The translations under genes and the position numbers were made by a program. The notes beneath the pieces were generated by a model. The model saw nothing but the letters and a program-made list of their open reading frames with translations, was not told the DNA's origin and did not search any database. From the NCBI GenBank assembly GCA_036657395.1, contig JAVXGM010000001.1, positions 248,001 to 312,000 on the forward strand: DNA of 64,000 nucleotides, written 5' to 3'. This document shows, one piece after another, positions 15,190 to 22,626 of this stretch. Each line of letters begins with the position of its first letter. Within the stretch, counting starts at the first letter, position 1. This DNA comes from JAVXGM01 sp036657395. Its GTDB lineage: Bacteria; Bacillota; Clostridia; Peptostreptococcales; Anaerovoracaceae.

Positions 15190-16014
15190 ATGTCAAATAA
15201 GATTATATATTTTGCAAGGGATTTATTGGAACAGGGAAAGGATTTTGTCATTGCCAAGGTGGTAGATACAAAGGGCTCTACTCCTAGAAAAAAAGGGGCA
15301 TGGCTTTTAATGAAAGAAGATGGAACTCGTCTTGGAACTGTAGGTGGTGGACGACTTGAAGCGGTCACGGAGGAGCTTTGCAAGGAAACTTTTAAGACAA
15401 AGGAAAAGAGTAAAATTCATCATTTTAAATTAAATACAGAGGAAAAAGATGCTTTGGATATGGGTTGTGGTGGTGATGCGGATGTTCTCATTGAATACAT
15501 TGATGCTGCTCACCCAGAAGAATTTAAGGCAGAATTTAACTTAAAAAGTGCTGCATATATTTATGGTGCAGGCCATGTAGGTCTAGCACTAGAACCAATT
15601 CTTAGATATGTAGATTTCCAAACTGTAGTAATTGATGACAGAGCAGAATACGCAAACAGAGAACGTTTTAAAGAGGCAGATGAAGTGAAGGTGATTTCCT
15701 CATTTAAGGAGCCATTTAAAGAAATTGAAACTAATGAGGACAGTTATATTATTATTGTAACTAGAGGCCATATGGGAGACTTAGACGTGCTTAGAGATGC
15801 ACTTCGTCAGAAAAGCGCATATGTGGGAATGATTGGTAGTAAAAGCAAGAATAAGATGTTATTTGACATGCTGAGAGAAGAAGGATATTCAGAAGAAGAA
15901 CTAGGAAAAGTATACGCTCCTATAGGTCTATCTATTCACGCAGAAACTCCAGAGGAAATTGCCATTAGTGTTGTAGGCGAAATGATTCAGGTAAGAGCAG
16001 GTTATGGGAAATAA
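15190..16014 (+). CDS. XdhC-family Mo-cofactor insertion/sulfuration factor
   Basis: 274 residues. The N-terminal XdhC/CoxI domain has GSTPRKKGA, GTVGGGRLEA and DMGCGGD, a Cys-bearing loop; the C-terminal Rossmann domain has YIYGAGHVG. Related proteins bind molybdenum cofactor, help sulfurate it and deliver it to xanthine-oxidase-family enzymes. ATG at 15190 has AGAGG eight bases upstream; an in-frame ATG at 15172 lies inside the previous gene. Product is the likely chaperone for the hydroxylase encoded at 8529. Confidence 0.88.
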   Translation: MSNKIIYFARDLLEQGKDFVIAKVVDTKGSTPRKKGAWLLMKEDGTRLGTVGGGRLEAVTEELCKETFKTKEKSKIHHFKLNTEEKDALDMGCGGDADVLIEYIDAAHPEEFKAEFNLKSAAYIYGAGHVGLALEPILRYVDFQTVVIDDRAEYANRERFKEADEVKVISSFKEPFKEIETNEDSYIIIVTRGHMGDLDVLRDALRQKSAYVGMIGSKSKNKMLFDMLREEGYSEEELGKVYAPIGLSIHAETPEEIAISVVGEMIQVRAGYGK

Positions 16015-17206
16015 GAATGTAGGCGTCTGTATTTTAGCAGGAGGATACTCTTCTAGAATGGGCGCCTTCAAACCGTTATTGCCATTAGGCGATGAAACAG
16101 TAATTGAAAGGCTTATACATGTGGCGAAAGGGGCAGAAATTGGTCACATTGTGGTGGTCACTGGCCATGAAAGAGAATTAATTCAGCCAATTATTTTCAA
16201 AGAAAATGTATTGGAAGCATATAATCCTAGGTTTTCCAAAGGGATGTTTACTTCCATTCAAAAAGGTATAGAAAAATCACTTAACTCTTTAGACGGAGTT
16301 TTTATAATACCAGTAGATTGTCCTTTGGTTACCAGCGATATTTTAAGGCAGATGATGGAACATTTTAAACCAGGGGAAGAAGATTTTCGTGTACCATGTT
16401 ATAGAGGGAAAAAAGGTCATCCCTTGCTTGTTCCAAGTAGGTACCTGAAGGATATTTTATCCTATGATGGGAATCAAGGGCTAAAGGGGATTACTGATAA
16501 ATATTTTTCTAAAATGATGAGAATAGAAACGGGCGATGAACGGGTTTTACTGGATATGGACACTCCAAAAGAATATGAGGAGATTAAGGCCTTTTATGAG
16601 GGGGGATGTAAGCCTGACTCTCTGGAAGACTTAACTTTAGGGCGGAGATTTTTTCTGATAAGGCACGGACAGATTTGTCAGCACAAAGAGAAAATATTTT
16701 TAGGGCAGACAGATGTGCCCCTAAGCGATTTAGGGAAAGAGCAGGGGGCAAAAGCCAGAGAAATTTTACAAAGCTATGACGTTTCTATAGATAAAATTTA
16801 TTCTAGCGATTTGAAACGAGCCAAAGAAACAGCCCAGGTCATATGTGATAATGTGATTCTAAAAGATTCTCTTAGGGAGATGAATTTAGGCATTTGGGAC
16901 GGAAAATATATTAATGAAATCAAAGAGGCTTACCCGAAGGAATATGAAATTAGGGGAAAAAACCTTATGACATATAAGCTTGGTCATGGAAGTGAGAATT
17001 TTTATGATCTTCAATATCGTGTGGTCAAAGGTTTGATAGATATCCTGAAAAACGATTCATCTAGAGATGTGATTATACTTTCTCATAGTGGTGTGCTTCG
17101 GGTGATTTTAAATAATATTAAGGGAAAGGATGTATCGGATCCTTGGGATAAAATGGCTAACGGAGAAGTTCGAGTTGTAGAAATGAAAGAAGGCAAAACA
17201 TCATGA
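16004..17206 (+). CDS. Fusion: MobA/MocA-like nucleotidyltransferase + histidine phosphatase (DVU_1551-like)
   Basis: 400 residues in two domains. Residues about 6-200 are a molybdopterin-type NTP transferase with LAGGYSSRMG, a lysine in FKPLLPLG and the metal site VDCPL. Residues about 217-390 are a histidine phosphatase with FLIRHGQ, SSDLKRAKETA, the Glu in EMNLG and the second His in LSHSG. MocA-type enzymes attach CMP or GMP to the pterin; phosphatases of this fold dephosphorylate small molecules, including a cobalamin precursor in CobC. Joining the two suggests sequential steps in making a special cofactor form. It overlaps XdhC by 11 bp and the next gene by 4. Confidence 0.85.
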   Translation: MGNKNVGVCILAGGYSSRMGAFKPLLPLGDETVIERLIHVAKGAEIGHIVVVTGHERELIQPIIFKENVLEAYNPRFSKGMFTSIQKGIEKSLNSLDGVFIIPVDCPLVTSDILRQMMEHFKPGEEDFRVPCYRGKKGHPLLVPSRYLKDILSYDGNQGLKGITDKYFSKMMRIETGDERVLLDMDTPKEYEEIKAFYEGGCKPDSLEDLTLGRRFFLIRHGQICQHKEKIFLGQTDVPLSDLGKEQGAKAREILQSYDVSIDKIYSSDLKRAKETAQVICDNVILKDSLREMNLGIWDGKYINEIKEAYPKEYEIRGKNLMTYKLGHGSENFYDLQYRVVKGLIDILKNDSSRDVIILSHSGVLRVILNNIKGKDVSDPWDKMANGEVRVVEMKEGKTS

Positions 17207-18108
17207 AAAAAAGAGTGATTAGTGTTTTTCTTATTTTAGCCATCCTAGCTTCTTGTCTTATGGTAGGGTGTAGCAATAAGGACGCCCAGGAACAAAGGAT
17301 GAAGGGGTCAAAAAATGTGACTATTAATAAGAATATTAATAGTGATTACGCAATTGTAATGGATATTACAAATAATCATGTAGTGTTTGAAAAGAAGGCA
17401 AGGGAAAAGACTAAGGTCGCATCCTTAGTGAAAATTATGACAGGGATCGTAGTAATAGAAAACCTGAAAGATTTAGATAAAAAAATCAGACTTTCTCCGA
17501 AAGTATCTTCTTATCTTAGCAATAATGGATCTGGAGCATCTCATTTTCAAGAGGGGGAAAATCCAACAGGTAGAGATTTGATCTACGGTATGCTTTTCAA
17601 CTCAGCGGCAGAGTGCTGTCTAGCATTGGCAGAGGAAGTATCAGGATCTGAGCCAGCATTTCTAAAGCTGATGAATAATAAGGCAAAAGAGCTGGGAATG
17701 AAAGATACAACCTTTGGAAATACCATTGGCAACGATGATCCACCTTGCTATACTACTGTATACGATATGGCTGTGCTTTTAAAATATGCCTTGAAAAACA
17801 AGACATTTAAAAGGGTTGTCACAGATAGCACTTACACCATTGATTCTACAAATTTAAATAAAGAGAGTAGAACAATTGAAAATGATACTTTAGCATTATT
17901 TGAGGGGGATTTGGCGGGAGTCATCGGAGGAAAGATTGGAAATACAGAGGAAGCGGAGCTTTGCTTGGCCACTTATGCAAAAGTAAATGGAATAGAATAT
18001 ATTGGTATCACGAGCCATGCTGCTTCAACTCTTATTAATAATAATGGTCACATAGATGATGCCAGAACCTTGTATAACGCAATTGGAGCATCAGGTCAGG
18101 GAAAATAA
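17203..18108 (+). CDS. S11 peptidase-like lipoprotein with altered active-site motifs
   Basis: 301 residues. A signal peptide ends in a lipobox-like VGC (C23), so the mature protein is probably a membrane-anchored lipoprotein. It aligns with D-alanyl-D-alanine carboxypeptidases: SLVK (S74, K77) is intact, and the family segment LGMKDT follows at 164-169. The second motif, normally SAN, reads S134-A-A136, and the third, normally KTG, reads K244-I-G246. Activity may be weak or changed. There is no membrane-anchoring C-terminal helix. It overlaps the phosphatase fusion by four bases, yet has no obvious link to molybdenum; it may just share the operon. Confidence 0.72.
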   Translation: MKKRVISVFLILAILASCLMVGCSNKDAQEQRMKGSKNVTINKNINSDYAIVMDITNNHVVFEKKAREKTKVASLVKIMTGIVVIENLKDLDKKIRLSPKVSSYLSNNGSGASHFQEGENPTGRDLIYGMLFNSAAECCLALAEEVSGSEPAFLKLMNNKAKELGMKDTTFGNTIGNDDPPCYTTVYDMAVLLKYALKNKTFKRVVTDSTYTIDSTNLNKESRTIENDTLALFEGDLAGVIGGKIGNTEEAELCLATYAKVNGIEYIGITSHAASTLINNNGHIDDARTLYNAIGASGQGK

Positions 18109-18141
18109 ATTAGGAAAAGAGGAGTTGTCAAAACTGTCAAA

Positions 18142-18188
18142 AAATATTGAAGCACCACCTTTACAGGTGATGCTTCAATATTTTTATT
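18142..18188. terminator. Bidirectional intrinsic terminator
   Basis: Thirteen-bp arms AAATATTGAAGCA (18142-18154) and TGCTTCAATATTT (18171-18183), with an inner CACCT/AGGTG stem and a TTAC loop. A/T flanks on both sides suit both converging transcripts. Confidence 0.9.
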
Positions 18189-18197
18189 TTACTTTTA

Positions 18198-19274
18198 TCA
18201 TTTTACGTATTCATTCATGGGTTTTACCATGTATTTGTTTACAGGCATTTTATCCGTAGTGATATAGCCAGGCTCTGAATTTAAGAGCTGTGGTATTCTG
18301 TTTATAATAACAGCGCAAGTGAGTTCAACCGTAGCGGGTCTATTGACAATGATTGTAGTTTCAGGCTCCCCTTCAAGAATCCACTGGTTTTTATCAAACT
18401 CTTCAGGCGTGTAAACCTTACCGATACATTCGGTTTCTAGGGTGATGCCTTCTGCTGTTTCGGTAGTTACAATAGCGCTCATACCCAAGGAATCTCCCGC
18501 TTTTATAGTAATTCCTAAGGTGGAGGAAACAATGTCTGTATCATAAGTATGTGGTACACATTTTTGTGTCTGGCTGACTACGGTTAGACCAAGTTGCTCA
18601 CACAGCCAACCGTTTTGATTCCACATATATGACGGAACATATTGTCCGCTTGTGATTAGCTTGCTTATTTCTGCTGATGAAAAATCATTGTAGTTTCCTA
18701 TCTCCTTATTGAATTGTTCTATTGTAAGCCCTGCACCATGGCCTTCTGCTAGCGCAATTCCATAATCCTCTACATTGTAGCTGCTGCTTCCCTTTATATT
18801 TTTAATATGTGCCGATGTGCCGGCTAATGTTGTAATCAATGTGCCCCAAAAAGCATCAGGATAGCCACTTCCGCAAATTGTACATTTCCCCTGTTTTGCA
18901 ATTTTATCAATTTTAGCTGTAATATCAGGTGAAGAATTCCAAGGGTAAAGGGCTTCTTCACATGTAGAAATTGCATTAATTCCAAGCTTTCCGCAAATCG
19001 AAAAAATTTCTTCCAATTCTGCTACGGTGCTTCTGGTTGCGCAAATGCACACATCGGGTTTTAGCTGGGATAAAATTTTTTCTGCATCTGCTGCTGGTGA
19101 AATTTCGACGCCTACATTTCCGTCGCCTATAACTATCCCTACGTCTTTGCCCACTATGGCAGGATTCATATCAAAGGCCGCTACCAATTGCCCACCTTTT
19201 TCAATAGAATACTTCATAAGCCACTGGCTCATCTTACCGCATCCATACTGAGCAATTTTTACTTTTCTGTTCAT
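18198..19274 (-). CDS. NAD(P)-dependent dehydrogenase, 2,4-diaminopentanoate dehydrogenase-like
   Basis: 358 residues with an N-terminal Rossmann fold (VKIAQYGCGKMSQ) of the dihydrodipicolinate reductase type and a C-terminal domain that carries GSGYPDAFWG and GHGAG. Length and motifs recall 2,4-diaminopentanoate dehydrogenase of the clostridial ornithine pathway, and related uncharacterised dehydrogenases. The rest of the ornithine pathway is not in the window, so the substrate is open. The gene has GAGGAGG before its ATG and its own promoter, and faces the S11 peptidase gene. Confidence 0.6.
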   Translation of the reverse strand: MNRKVKIAQYGCGKMSQWLMKYSIEKGGQLVAAFDMNPAIVGKDVGIVIGDGNVGVEISPAADAEKILSQLKPDVCICATRSTVAELEEIFSICGKLGINAISTCEEALYPWNSSPDITAKIDKIAKQGKCTICGSGYPDAFWGTLITTLAGTSAHIKNIKGSSSYNVEDYGIALAEGHGAGLTIEQFNKEIGNYNDFSSAEISKLITSGQYVPSYMWNQNGWLCEQLGLTVVSQTQKCVPHTYDTDIVSSTLGITIKAGDSLGMSAIVTTETAEGITLETECIGKVYTPEEFDKNQWILEGEPETTIIVNRPATVELTCAVIINRIPQLLNSEPGYITTDKMPVNKYMVKPMNEYVK

Positions 19275-19316
19275 AATTTACCTCCTCAATTTTAGCTACG
19301 TTAATCCTATGATTTT

Positions 19317-19325
19317 ATTATATCA
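19317..19325 (-). promoter_or_regulatory. Extended -10 promoter of the dehydrogenase gene
   Basis: On the minus strand TGATATAAT (TG at 19325-19324, TATAAT at 19322-19317), about 42 bases before the start codon. The -35 is unclear. Confidence 0.5.
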
Positions 19326-19371
19326 GATTTATCAAAAATAGTCTTGACCTTGCTAGAGAATATACTTTATA

Positions 19372-21228
19372 TTAACGGAGTTTTTTAGTTTGAAGGGAGC
19401 GCATGGAGTTTAATATTGCAATTACGCAAACCCCCACATCGGCAAAGACTGCTTCCCACATGGAGGCCATTCCTAGGGTGCCTAATATTAGTACAATAGC
19501 TTTTATAGTTAAGGCAAAGATTACGTTTTGTTTTGCAATGGATAAAGTCTTTCTGGCAATAGTGATTACGGTGGATAGCTTTGATGGTTTATCGTCCATT
19601 ATAACCACATCTGCTGCCTCAATTGCAGCCTGAGAACCTAGCCCTCCCATGGCTACTCCAATGTCGGCTCTAGCAAGAACAGGTGCATCATTGATTCCGT
19701 CTCCTAGGAAAACTACGTTTCCTTTAAGGCTTTTTTCATCAATTATTTTTTCGGCAAGCTCCACCTTATCTCCGGGTAGAAGCTGGCTGTGAAATTCATC
19801 AATACCAATGGTAGCGGCAACTTTTTTGGCTACTTCTTTTCGGTCTCCTGTAAGCATAATAGTAGACTTAACTCCCTTAGATTTCAGCTCCCTAATAACA
19901 TTTTTAGCATCAGGCTTAATGGTGTCAGATATGCATATGTAGCCCATGTATTTTTCTTCTACAGCCAAATGAACTAAGGTTTCACTATGAGTTACCTCAA
20001 GGTTTTTAATGCCAATTTGGGCCATTAATTTTTCGTTTCCTACATAGACTGTTTCCCCTGAAATTACTGACTTGATCCCTTTTCCGGCGATCTCTTTTAC
20101 AGAGGATATTTTGTTTTTATCAATAGGTCTTTTAAAGGCTTGCCTAATGGAAAGGGAAATTGGGTGGTTGGAGTAGCTTTCACCGTAAGCGGCTAATTCC
20201 AAAAGCTTGTCTGGGGGAATCTCCTTGCTGTTTATCTGGGTCACGGCAAAGGTGCCAGTGGTCAAGGTGCCAGTTTTGTCAAAAATAACAGTCTCTACAT
20301 GAGCCAGTGCTTCTAAATAGTTACTACCCTTTACTAAAATCCCACATTTTGAAGCACCGCCTACTCCACCAAAGAAAGCAAGAGGAACGGATATGACCAA
20401 AGCACAAGGACAGGAAATCACTAAGAAGATAAGTGCTCGGCCTACCCACTCTGAAAAAGTTTGACCCGGAAGTATAAGAGGTGGGATAACAGCCAAAGCT
20501 AATGCGGCAAATACTACAATTGGAGTGTAATATTGTGCAAATTTAGTGATGAATTTTTCCACTTTCGCTTTTTTGTTTCCTGCATTTTCAACCATATCTA
20601 ATATTTTTGCTACGGTACAATCCTCAAAAACGCTAGAAACTTTAATTTTAAGCATTCCGGTAATATTAATACATCCACTAGTAATAGGTTGGCCTTTGGA
20701 GGCGTCTTTAGGTAAGGATTCTCCAGTAAGTGCAGATGCATCTAGTGCAGAATTTCCCTCTATGATCTCTCCATCTAGAGGAACTCGCTCTCCTGGTTTT
20801 ACAATTATAATATCCCCAATATTCACTTCATAAGGATCCACTTTTTCTTCCTTGCCATCCCTTATTAAATTTGCAAAGTCCGGGCGAATGTTCATTAATT
20901 CTGCAATGGAAGCCCTGGACTTATTTACTGCAAATTCTTCAAACATGGTTCCTACAAGGTAGAAGAGCATAACAAATACGGCCTCAGAATAATCGGTAAG
21001 AGCTAAGGCTCCAATGGTGGCAATGGTCATGAGAAAATTTTCGTCAAAGACTTGCCCATGTAAAATGTTACGCATAGCGGTAAAAAGTGTATCGTAACCG
21101 GCGATTAAATATGAAGTTAACAATATTCCAATAGATATCCACTCTATCATAGGAATGAGGGAGCCTATTAGGAGAAGCGCCCCGGAAAGAATGATCCTGG
21201 TTAGCTGGATCTTCTGCTTTTTATTCAT
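19372..21228 (-). CDS. Zn2+/Cd2+-type P1B ATPase
   Basis: 618 residues, lacking a fused N-terminal HMA domain. Diagnostic motifs are CPC in SCPCALVIS, the phosphorylation site DKTGTLT, and GDGINDAPVL; the final helix segment reads DVGVCVIAILNS, with the Asp typical of zinc/cadmium pumps. It should export divalent metal from the cytoplasm at the expense of ATP. Upstream in the same direction lie a separate HMA protein and an ArsR repressor, so repressor, carrier and pump form one metal-resistance operon. Confidence 0.92.
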   Translation of the reverse strand: MNKKQKIQLTRIILSGALLLIGSLIPMIEWISIGILLTSYLIAGYDTLFTAMRNILHGQVFDENFLMTIATIGALALTDYSEAVFVMLFYLVGTMFEEFAVNKSRASIAELMNIRPDFANLIRDGKEEKVDPYEVNIGDIIIVKPGERVPLDGEIIEGNSALDASALTGESLPKDASKGQPITSGCINITGMLKIKVSSVFEDCTVAKILDMVENAGNKKAKVEKFITKFAQYYTPIVVFAALALAVIPPLILPGQTFSEWVGRALIFLVISCPCALVISVPLAFFGGVGGASKCGILVKGSNYLEALAHVETVIFDKTGTLTTGTFAVTQINSKEIPPDKLLELAAYGESYSNHPISLSIRQAFKRPIDKNKISSVKEIAGKGIKSVISGETVYVGNEKLMAQIGIKNLEVTHSETLVHLAVEEKYMGYICISDTIKPDAKNVIRELKSKGVKSTIMLTGDRKEVAKKVAATIGIDEFHSQLLPGDKVELAEKIIDEKSLKGNVVFLGDGINDAPVLARADIGVAMGGLGSQAAIEAADVVIMDDKPSKLSTVITIARKTLSIAKQNVIFALTIKAIVLILGTLGMASMWEAVFADVGVCVIAILNSMRSLQTKKLR

Positions 21229-21255
21229 GATATATCCCTTTCTTTAATAGCTGTT

Positions 21256-21474
21256 TTATCTTTTGATTTTGCAGTTTGATTCTACTTTGCTAATGGCTGC
21301 TTGAGCTTTGTCTATGGTCTCATTAAAAGTCTGGTCATCAGCAGTAATTGTAAGGCGTGCGGCCATAAAGCTGATGGTCGCTTCCTCTACAGTATTAAGC
21401 TTGTTAATAGCCTTTTCCATTTTTGCAGCGCAGTTTGCGCAGTCCAAATTTTCTAGCTTAAATGATCTTTTCAT
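21256..21474 (-). CDS. Free-standing heavy-metal-associated (HMA) protein
   Basis: 72 residues with the HMA fold and metal-binding CANC in LDCANCAAKME. The fold usually forms the N-terminal domain of metal ATPases; here it is a separate gene 27 bp upstream of a pump that lacks it, so it probably hands metal to the pump or acts as its detached regulatory domain. A leading DC before ANC (DCANC) is typical of zinc/cadmium HMA domains. Confidence 0.88.
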   Translation of the reverse strand: MKRSFKLENLDCANCAAKMEKAINKLNTVEEATISFMAARLTITADDQTFNETIDKAQAAISKVESNCKIKR

Positions 21475-21555
21475 AAGTAAATTCTCCTTTACATAAATAA
21501 ATCTTCCTTTAAATAGATAAGCAATCGTTTAATCATCGGGTAAAAAACGCCATAT

Positions 21556-21921
21556 TTACAACTTACAGTTCATATTAAAAGTGATGTCCACAATTTTATG
21601 AATTAGATCAGCTTCTGGTGTAGAAGCTAAGGTGTAATAAACCTCTTTCCCATCACGGCGCACCTGAATGAGTTTGGCTTGCTTCAGCACACGTAGGTGG
21701 TGAGAAACAGCAGGAGAACTCATATCAATGGCAGCAGCAATATTTATAACGCATTCTTCACTATGGCACAATAGCCATAGAATTTTTAGTCTGGTGTTGC
21801 TGCTTATCAGCTGGAAAGTAGAAGAAACTTCATCAAAAATTTTTTGATCTGGCTGTTGATCTAATAGCTCTTGTGTATGACCACCATGGTCGTGGGGAAG
21901 TGTAACTTTATTTTTACTCAT
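21556..21921 (-). CDS. ArsR/SmtB-family metal-responsive repressor
   Basis: 121 residues. A winged helix-turn-helix (ISSNTRLKILWLL, MSSPAVSHHLRVLK) is preceded by a His-rich N-terminus with HDHGGH, which can add metal ligands as in CadC/SmtB. ECVINIA occupies the place of the CadC ELCV motif and keeps one Cys; helix 5 contains EADLIHKIVD, with possible zinc ligands. It should release the operator on binding Zn or Cd and derepress the HMA and ATPase genes. A good palindrome sits immediately upstream. Confidence 0.9.
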   Translation of the reverse strand: MSKNKVTLPHDHGGHTQELLDQQPDQKIFDEVSSTFQLISSNTRLKILWLLCHSEECVINIAAAIDMSSPAVSHHLRVLKQAKLIQVRRDGKEVYYTLASTPEADLIHKIVDITFNMNCKL

Positions 21922-21943
21922 AATCTTTGCCTCTTTTCAAAAT

Positions 21944-21967
21944 ACGATTAAGTAGTTGTTTAATCGT
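21944..21967. promoter_or_regulatory. Candidate ArsR operator
   Basis: ACGATTAA, eight bases, TTAATCGT: perfect eight-bp arms 22 bases upstream of the repressor start codon. This is the size and spacing of ArsR/SmtB sites and implies autoregulation. A lone TTTAATC half-site occurs at 21528-21534, between the repressor and HMA genes. Confidence 0.65.
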
Positions 21968-22021
21968 TACCAATAATATAACTTTTTTTTTAAAGGCTGT
22001 CAATGTTTTTTAAGGCTTTAT

Positions 22022-22143
22022 GGAATATTCACGATAAAATATGGGCAAAATCAAGATTGCTAATGGAAAATTTATACAGCAAATTAGTTGGGAATATTCA
22101 GAAAAATGAATATAATCTAGGGGAATAATTGATAATTATTCCC
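22022..22143 (+). repeat. Dyads and direct repeat upstream of the V-ATPase operon
   Basis: GGAATATTCA occurs at 22022-22031 and 22091-22100; ATATTCA also pairs with TGAATAT a few bases on. A perfect ten-bp dyad, GGGAATAATT-GAT-AATTATTCCC, spans 22121-22143 and has no T-run after it, so it is more likely a protein site than a terminator. The remainder of the gene-free 21922-22311 is A/T-rich and shows no further structure I can support; the V-ATPase promoter is not clear. Confidence 0.4.
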
Positions 22144-22311
22144 AAACGTACAGGATTTATCATTAAGCAATGTTATCATATGTCAGAATTGTGTGAATAG
22201 TGGCTCTTATTTTTTATTAGGTAAAATACTATTATATCCACTTATGTTTTGGTAACATATATATGTAAGAATTATTATTTTTAATAAAAGTGACGGAAGG
22301 AGGGAGTGAAT

Positions 22312-22626
22312 ATGCAGGAAGTTATTGATAAAATAAAAGAAGCAGAGGCCATGGCAGAAAATTTAAAGCAGATGGCAGAAGCTGAAAGTGATGAATTATT
22401 ATTAAAGGCAAAAGCAGACGGAAAACAATTAGTGGAAGACACTATCAAAAGAGCAAATCAGAATGCCAAAGATATGATTGATAGAGCGGAAAAGGAAGCT
22501 CAAAGTCAAGCAGCGGAAAAAATTGGCATGGCTGAAAAAGAAGGTCAAGATATTTTAACGGTTACTGAGAGTATAGTCGACCGAGCGGCACAAAAAATTG
22601 TAGAGAGGATTGTGGGAAGCATATGA
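22312..22626 (+). CDS. V-type ATPase subunit G/H-like stalk protein
   Basis: 104 residues, almost entirely charged coiled coil (Ala/Lys/Glu-rich heptads), as for the G/H (NtpF-type) peripheral stalk that pairs with subunit E. The ATG at 22312 stands eight bases after AAGGAGG; an in-frame GTG at 22306 is too close. First gene of the G-I-K-E-C-F-A-B-D operon; its stop overlaps the start of subunit I. Confidence 0.85.
   Translation: MQEVIDKIKEAEAMAENLKQMAEAESDELLLKAKADGKQLVEDTIKRANQNAKDMIDRAEKEAQSQAAEKIGMAEKEGQDILTVTESIVDRAAQKIVERIVGSI

Noticed and set aside
21516..21534. Second full ArsR operator between repressor and HMA genes.
   Set aside because: Only the right half-site TTTAATC is good; the left arm matches at three of six positions.
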